This document shows positions 57,344 to 64,000 of a stretch of 64,000 nt of DNA, piece after piece. This stretch comes from Camillea tinctor. Its lineage: Eukaryota; Ascomycota; Sordariomycetes; Xylariales; Xylariaceae. A program made the position numbers and the translations under genes. The notes below the pieces were generated by a model. It saw only the letters and a program-made list of their open reading frames with translations, was not told the origin of the DNA and ran no database searches. Within the stretch, counting starts at the first letter, position 1, and every line of letters begins with the position of its first letter. Where the stretch lies: contig MU394134.1 of assembly GCA_022578605.1 (NCBI GenBank), positions 98,568 to 162,567 of the forward strand, given 5' to 3'.

Positions 57344-58911
57344 CTAGTAAATATTCTCACCCCTTAAACCCCTTTTCCCAGGGTGAGGCGGGACCTCCGA
57401 CCTCCATGTCTCAACAATTTGCCATGTGTAAAAGAACCAGATTCCAAAGCACAACCATCCACAGGCTACTACGCCCAGGATCACGGTCACTTCCTGTGAA
57501 AGCGCGAGGCATGGTAGAAAAGGCTTCGGAGCACAGTGCCCTTCAATGCAGATAAAGACTGACACTAACAAGAGGCCACAAATGAGTGCGAACTGGAAAT
57601 CTAGCCCGTACCAGCCGACGGTTGCCCCCTGCATCCCAGAAAAACCCATCAGTAACAATAAAGACATTCCCGTTATCATCCTCGGGATGTCAAACTGTTT
57701 TATAGATACGATGCTCATCTTGGTCCTAGTCTTGGGAAGGGGATTGGGAATGACGAATGCTCCAAGACAGGCTATGACAAGAAAAGCCAGCGCGAAGGCC
57801 CAGTACACTAGTGGCCACCAAGCTAGAGTGAGAGCAGCCGCCCACACGGCGCCCGTTATTAACCCAACGGGGGCCTCAAAGGCAACCCAAAAGAAGATCT
57901 CGTCTTTTCTTCTCCCGCTTGGATACGTCGCATCCAAGAGCGTGAGTGCAGCAGGGAGGAGCAAACCCGCCCCCAACCCCTCCAGCACGCGACTAGTGAT
58001 GAGCACAGTAGCAGTGGCGTAGAATGATAACCCCGTTATAGCATACCACAAGGCGGACCACGTCAGGCCAAATAGGAAGACTCGCTTGTGTCCGAAGATC
58101 TCCCCCAACCGGCCAGCGACCAGTATAGAAGCACCGACGCCCATGGCGTAGCCAGCCACCGCCCAGGACAGATCTCGGACATGAGTGATCCCGAAGGTCG
58201 CCGCTATGGGAGTCAGAACCGACAGGGCCGAGCCAATATCCGCATCTCGGACCATGTCAGCCGCCGCCAAGAAATCCCGCGAGGCTTTCACTTACAAACA
58301 CAAATCTGCGCTGCGCAGATTAGTATAACGTAAAAATCCCCACGCGCTGGGCCCGGACCCGGCACCTCCGTAACCCTCGGCGGCTTGCGCTTGCCCTTCA
58401 CCCCGCGCCTAGCTATCGGCCTCAGGTACGACGTCGCGTACTCCCGGATGGACGCGATGCTGTCGTGGCGCTGCGGTTCCCCCTCGCACACCCCCGGCGC
58501 GCTGTGGGGGATAGTGTACGTGCGTAGGAGCAGGGGCACGGGCTTCTCGTCCCAGACGCTGCTGCTGCGCTTGGGCTGTAAGAGAGGCGAGGGAGGGGCA
58601 GTCGTCGGATCGGCGGTAGAGATGCTGGGACTGCCGCGGGGGACTTTCTCGCTGGGAAATGAGCGCTGAGATTCTGTGCTCATGTCTGTGTCCATCCCCG
58701 GCTCTAGCTCATGATCGTCGCCGTCCTCAGTGCCGTTGTTACTGCTGTCGTCAAATTCCGGGAAGAGGCCGCTTAGCCGGCGCAGGGGGGCCTCGTGGGC
58801 GCTGCTGCAGTCTTCTAGAACGGTGGTGCGGAAGAAGGAACTTCTAGTTGACATGGTGTTGGTTTGACAAATGGTGAGTTCTTCGATTCCAGTGAAAACG
58901 CTTTTTAGCAT
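57344..58911 (-). CDS. MFS drug-exporter-like gene lacking its C-terminal helices
   Basis: Exons 58911-58296 and 58245-57344 join in frame, using donor GTAAGT and a rare GAG acceptor at 58246. The junction aligns ICV-YADIGSALSVL with the first-helix region of aminotriazole-resistance-type (DHA2) exporters. The start may be ATG 58911 (505 residues) or the later ATG 58854 (486 residues). The long hydrophilic Ser/Pro-rich N-terminus precedes motif A, GRLGEIFGHKRVF, and motif C-like sequence around GLGAGLLLPAALTLL. Membrane segments are visible up to GVVACGWLCFGIWFFYTW; then the protein ends with a non-hydrophobic tail (SEVPPHPGKRGLRG). The family normally has 14 helices, so about five or six are missing. 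It is either a truncated, non-functional gene or an assembly loss; no continuation lies downstream. Confidence 0.6.
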
Positions 58912-59574
58912 TGCTCTGGGATGCTAGGGTTAGACCCGGCAATAAGTAGTCATTACTGCTGAGGGTCAGCATAGCAGTTAATGATGTTAGCTCCTCCTCT
59001 CCCCGCCCTAAACCACGTTATTCCTAGATAATATCGTTTGTGTGCTACTTGACTTTCATCGTGAAGCTCTGGAGAAAGTCAATATGTGTAGCGGTAAGCC
59101 CATTTAAAAGAAATCGGTTGCTGTTCCGTCTCCGGTACTGTGCTTTGCGTTTATGTCAATGTGCGTGATCTGTGCTCAACTTCCAGAGAAGGGAAAAGCT
59201 AAGCTCAGACTAACCATGTCATATACACTATATACACTATGTACTCTATATATTGGTAAGGGGCAGATTATTTCTAATCTCGGCAGACATGCGATCAGAT
59301 ATCTGATTACAGAATTAACCTTTGTACAATTATCATAGAATTGACAAAAAAAGATGATTCTTAAACTCGTCCTGTCCTCTGAGCTCTTATCCACTTGTCC
59401 CGGTCCCGCCCCGTCAGAAGATATGATTGGTCGTTTGGGAGGTGTATATCCGGATTTGGCAACTCCTCATCTTGTCTCCACATGGATCGACCCGGTTGTC
59501 TTGTCAGAAAGGCATGTTTACTAGAAGCGGCGCTAACGCTTGCAACAAAAGCCTTTCGTTAGGCCTAACCGCTT
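58912..59574. other. Last normal-composition stretch before the AT-rich block
   Basis: No gene seen. It holds the promoter of the truncated transporter. Base composition remains mixed until about 59570 and then changes within a few tens of bases. Confidence 0.5.
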
Positions 59575-61628
59575 TTACATTATTTTAACGGTTTTACTTA
59601 ATATATAAGTAATATTTAAGTTTATAATTAGTAATAATTATATAATTAAGTAAAATGTAGCTTTATTTTTTTTTATTATAGCTTTGTTTTTTTTTAAATA
59701 ACTTTATTATTTTTTTAATTATATAATGCATTAAAATTTACTACTTTTTTTAATACTTTATTACAAATATAATTAATATTAAGTAAAACTTTATAATTTA
59801 AAATAAAAATAAAATAAAAAAATTATTTAAATAAATTAGCTATTATAATTATAAATTAAAACTTTTGTAGTAATAATAAAGTATATTGTAATTTGTATAA
59901 TATTAAATATTATAAAAACTATTTTTTTTTTAGCGCAAAAAACATTGCAATTTACAGTAAAAAAAAATTTATTTATAGTAACTAATTTTTTTTTTTTTGT
60001 AAATAGTTAATAATATATATTATAATAATATTAATATTTAAATTAAAATAATAAAATAAACAAATAACTTTATAAAAATTTAATAAAATATAAATATTAC
60101 TATTATTAATGTTATAATAGCGTAAAGTTTGCATAATTTTAACTATTAATATAATTTTAAAAATTTTTATATTAATATTTTTTGCTAATTAATAGTTTTA
60201 ATTATAGTTAATTTTATTTTTATTTATAGTTATTAAGTTATTATTATAAAATAATTTAAAAAAAAAGCTTTAAAACGAGAATTACATAATAAAAATATTA
60301 TTATTGCAATATTAAATTTAATTAAAAACTATTTAAGTGCTTTTTTATAGCATAGCTTTAAATTTTAACTATTTTTAAATTATAACTTATTTGCGTTATT
60401 AAGCTATAGCTTTAATGTTTTTAAAAATAAACTTTTTTTTATATAATTAAAAATTTTATTAATTTAATAGCTAATTTTTTTATATATAAGCTTTAATTAA
60501 TTTAATAACAATTTAACTATAAATAAAATTATATTACTACTTTAAAATATTAGCTTATTTTTATAAAATATTAAGCTTAATATTACTTAAATAATTATTA
60601 ATACAATAAAAATTTATAAAATTATACATAATAACATAAATTTTTTTTTTCGTTTTAATAAATAAAAATTTTAAATTATAACATATTATTTATAACTGTT
60701 ATAAATAATTAAACTTTAATAGTTAAATGTATTATTATAAATAAAAAAAATAAAATAACGGTAATGTTGCAAAACTTAATTTAAATTTAATTATATTAAT
60801 TAATATAAAAATTTATTAAAATTTAAGTTAAAATATAAAAAGTTTTTAATTAAAACATAAATATTAATATTTTTAATAGTTAATTTTAAACTTTTTTTAA
60901 CTTTTTTATTTATAAACTATAAATTAAAATAAATATTAATTATTGCTTTAAAAGTGCTAACTATATTATAGTAGCTAATTAATTATAATTTTTTTGCTAA
61001 ATTAAAAACATAAGCTAAATTAATAACTTATTATTTTTTTTTAAAAAGCTTTTAACTATAATTTTTTATTAAAAAAATGAAATTTTTTAACTAATTTTAA
61101 TAAAATTTTTTAAAAGCTTTTTATAAAAAAAGTAGCTTATTAATATAGCGCTTAAAAATTAAGTTAAGTTAATAAAATAAAGTTTAAAAATATAAGTATA
61201 TATTATTATAAGTTTTATAAAATATAATATAAAACGTAAAGTTAAACTGTTTAAAGTTATAATTATTTATTAAGTAATTATATTTAGTAGTAAATAAAAA
61301 TAAAAAAAATAAAAAGTTATTTTTTGCATTTAATTATTAAGTAAAATTTTCGTTAATATTTAAACTTTAAAAGCTATTATTAAACGTTATAATAATAAAT
61401 TGCTTTTATATTTTTTAATTAAAGTTATTACTATTAATTTTTTTATAATTTTTTTTTAGCGACATTATAGTAAAAAACAAATTAAAATACGTTATAAAAA
61501 GTAAAATTAAAATAAAAATTTAAAAAAAAAGTACAATTAATATATATAATAAAAAAAAGTAAAAAAAATAAAATTTTTATTAATAAATAAAAAAAACAAA
61601 ACACAAAACTTAAAATATATAATAATAA

Positions 61629-61688
61629 CTTAAATACGGCGTAAAATAGGTAGTAAATCTTAAATACAGCGCAAAGTAAGTAATAAAT
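61629..61688. repeat. Two 30-base tandem copies differing only by transitions
   Basis: Copies at 61629-61658 and 61659-61688 share the frame CTTAAATAC..GCG..AAA and differ at five positions, all G/A or C/T. That is what repeat-induced point mutation acting on a tandem duplication would leave. They also hold some of the few CG dinucleotides in this block. Confidence 0.7.
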
Positions 61689-62879
61689 AGTTAATATATA
61701 GGTTAAAAAATATAAAAAAAAAAAAATTAAAAAAAAAGTTATAAAAACTAAAGGTTAAAAAAAAAAAATATAATTTTATAAATAAAAGTAAAAAAAAAAA
61801 GAAAAAACAAAATGTTAAAAATAAAGTAAATAATAAAATAAAGCAAAAATAAATAAAAAGTACGTTTAAATAAAAAGCGCTTTTATTATTTAAAAAAAAA
61901 AAAATTATATATTAAATAAAAACGTTTTTATTATATTAAAAAAATAAAATTATAATAAGCATTACTTTATTTTATATTTATTTATAGCTTTAATTTAAAT
62001 ATTATTGTTTAGTAATTTTAATTATAATTTTTTTAACTTTAAACTATAAAGCTTTAAAGTTAAATAATATTTTTAATAAAATTTAAAATAAAAAACTTTT
62101 TTTTTTAAATAATGCTTATATTAAATAAGTAAAATTATATATTATTATTGTTAATAAATTTAAAAATATAATTAACGCTTTTTTTAATAATTAAGTATTT
62201 TTTTTTTAAATATACTTAAAAGCATTAAAATTGCAGTTATAAAACTTGTTTTTAAGTGCGTTAATGTAAATATTTTAAATTTAACAGCTAAAATGCGCTT
62301 AAAAAACAATATAAATAGTTTATTAAATTAAAGCAAGCTAATTAAATTAAGTATAAAAGTTTAAATTTATTTATAACGATTATGTAAAATTTATAATTAA
62401 TAATATTTATTAGTATTAAAATATATATAACGTATATAAAAAAAGCTTATATATTAAATGCTTAAATTAATAAAAATATATATTAAAAAAAAAGCGCAAT
62501 AAATTATAAAACTTTATTGCTTATAAAAAATAAAAAGTTTATTTAGTTTTTTGTTTATATGCTAAAAAAATAATAATAAAAATATATTTAAATAAATTAT
62601 TTTAAAATAACTATAAAAACATTAAAAAAGCAATATAGCAATGTAAAAAAAAAAAAAGTGTGTAAAAAAAATATAAAAATATAAAAAAAAAAATTAAAAT
62701 ATTAAAAATACTTAAATATAACTATAATAATAAATATATGTTACTTTTTTGCAAAAAAAAAAAATTTTATATGCTTTATAAATAAAACCTTTTTAAAAAA
62801 AAAGCTATTAAAACAACTTTTTTAACATTTTTTTTTACACTATAATAATAATAAACTTAAAATTTATTTTTATTTTTTA

Positions 62880-62904
62880 TAATAATAATAATAATAATAA
62901 TAGC
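62880..62904. repeat. AAT trinucleotide microsatellite
   Basis: About eight AAT/TAA units in a row within the AT-rich block. Confidence 0.75.
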
Positions 62905-64000
62905 AAAATAAATAGCAATATTTTAATTATTACTATAATAATAAAATTTTATTTTATTAATTAATATAAATAATATATTTAATTATTAGTTTATGCTTAT
63001 ATTAACACTATAAATAATATAACTTTAATAATAATATATATTAAAACTATTATTAAATACAGTAATTGCAAAAAAAAGTACATTTTTATTACTGTAGCCA
63101 TAAATATATAAATAAAATATACTAATATAAAAAAATTTTAAAAAAGTATTATTATTAAAGCTACTTAATAAAATAAATTAAATTGTTTATTTTATATAAT
63201 TTACTTACGTTATTAAGGTATAAAAAGTTTTTTTATTTAAAACATATAAAAATATTAGCTTTAAAGCACTATTTTATATTGTAGTTAAATTTAAAATTAT
63301 TAATTTTAACGTTTTTTTATTTTAAATTAAACGCTATTAAAATTAAAACAAATTGTTTAATACTTATATAAAAAATTATAATAATATTAATTTTTTAATT
63401 AAAAAAACAATTTAATATATTTAAAATTTTGCTTATAATATTATTTACTATTTACTTTAAAATTAATACAATAAATTATTAAAAAAAGTTTTATTTATAA
63501 TAAAAAAATAGCAAAAATTAATAAATATTATATTTTTTGCTTTTTATTAAAGTTAATACAATAAAGCTATTTAAGTTACTTAACATTACGTTAATATTAT
63601 AAAGTTATTACGTAACTATTAATAAATAAATAAGCATAATTTAATATATATAAGTAAAAAAATAATATATAAAAATTATAAACAGTAGCATATAATAAAT
63701 TAATTGCTTTTTTTTATTAAATATTAGCATTAAATTAATAAAGTTATAAGCATTTTAAATAAAAAATGTAAAATATGCAATTAAATATAATATTATTAAT
63801 TATAAAAAATAGTAAAAAATAAAATAAATAGCTATTAATATAAATTACGCAATAAAAAATAATAACATTACTTTATTTATATTAAAATTTTTAATTTATA
63901 AAACTTAGTATTATATTATAATTTTTTATTTTTAATTTTTAATTTTAATTTTTTATTTTTTTTAATTTTTAATTTTAATTTTTAAAGCTTAATTTTTAAG

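Larger units (their letters stand above)
59575..64000. repeat. AT-rich isochore, probably RIP-degraded repeat DNA
   Basis: From here to the window end the sequence is almost all A and T; in line 60001-60060 I count one G and no C. No frame stays open for a meaningful length, as expected after heavy C-to-T change on both strands. The boundary is sharp. Residual G and C fall mostly in words such as AGC, GCT, CG and AC. Repeat-induced point mutation, known from Neurospora and many other ascomycetes, leaves exactly such blocks from old transposons. No transposon family can be recognised any longer. Near 62880-62904 there is an AAT trinucleotide run, and near 63920-63990 a TTTTAATTTT-type repeat. 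A centromeric or subtelomeric position is possible but not shown. Confidence 0.85.

Noticed and set aside
58075..58333. Alternative acceptor CCATAG in the first part of the truncated exporter
   Set aside because: It would remove residues that match the first-helix region of the family; the GAG acceptor at 58246 keeps the expected spacing.
1..64000. tRNA, rRNA and CRISPR features
   Set aside because: I looked for GTTCGA-type B boxes with matching stems and for regularly spaced repeats and found none I could support; CRISPR arrays are not expected in a fungal nucleus.

Overview
The window looks like nuclear DNA of a filamentous ascomycete (Pezizomycotina, probably a sordariomycete; any finer placement is a guess). 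Genes are split by short 50-110 base introns with GT..AG ends and CTAAC/CTGAC branch points. There are no operons, gene-free spacers are long, and the right end runs into an extremely AT-rich block of the kind left by repeat-induced point mutation (RIP).

Layout. 1-10.8 kb: a three-exon lysine/alanine-rich histone H1-like gene (2450-3548), about 4.5 kb without genes, then a small conserved membrane-protein gene that may be a 3' remnant (8092-8887). 10.8-15.1 kb: homogentisate 1,2-dioxygenase and a very GC-rich, intronless FAD monooxygenase. 17.7-37 kb: a loose group of secondary-metabolism genes. It holds a trichodiene-synthase-family terpene cyclase, a P450 resembling the CYP65/isotrichodermin C-15 hydroxylase type, a broken aldos-2-ulose dehydratase-like gene, a DAO-type FAD oxidoreductase, a salicylate-hydroxylase-like FAD monooxygenase with a frameshift, and a P450 resembling the CYP58/trichodiene-oxygenase type. 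I read this as a sesquiterpenoid gene cluster that is partly decaying. 37.5-42.8 kb: an ankyrin-repeat scrap facing a 101-residue two-exon gene, a small secreted cysteine-containing protein, and a MAPEG-family membrane protein.

44-50.3 kb: a large gene of unknown function with an acidic tail, whose 5' side carries in-phase splice sites including a 19-base micro-exon, then a 12-helix MFS transporter whose second intron holds long G and C runs around a 10-N assembly gap. 52-56.5 kb: what look like ordinary conserved genes: a serine-rich coiled-coil protein, a 74-residue small protein, and a Vip1-like RRM protein. 57.3-58.9 kb: an MFS drug-exporter-like gene lacking its last helices. 59.6-64 kb: the AT-rich block, with no open frames.

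How the genes may work together (inference): the cyclase would make a sesquiterpene hydrocarbon, the P450s and FAD enzymes would oxidise it, and the transporter(s) could export the product. Two broken genes in the middle suggest that the pathway has been shortened or is no longer fully active in this strain, unless the breaks are assembly errors. Exon coordinates were worked out by hand from reading frame, splice signals and remembered family features; no database search was run.
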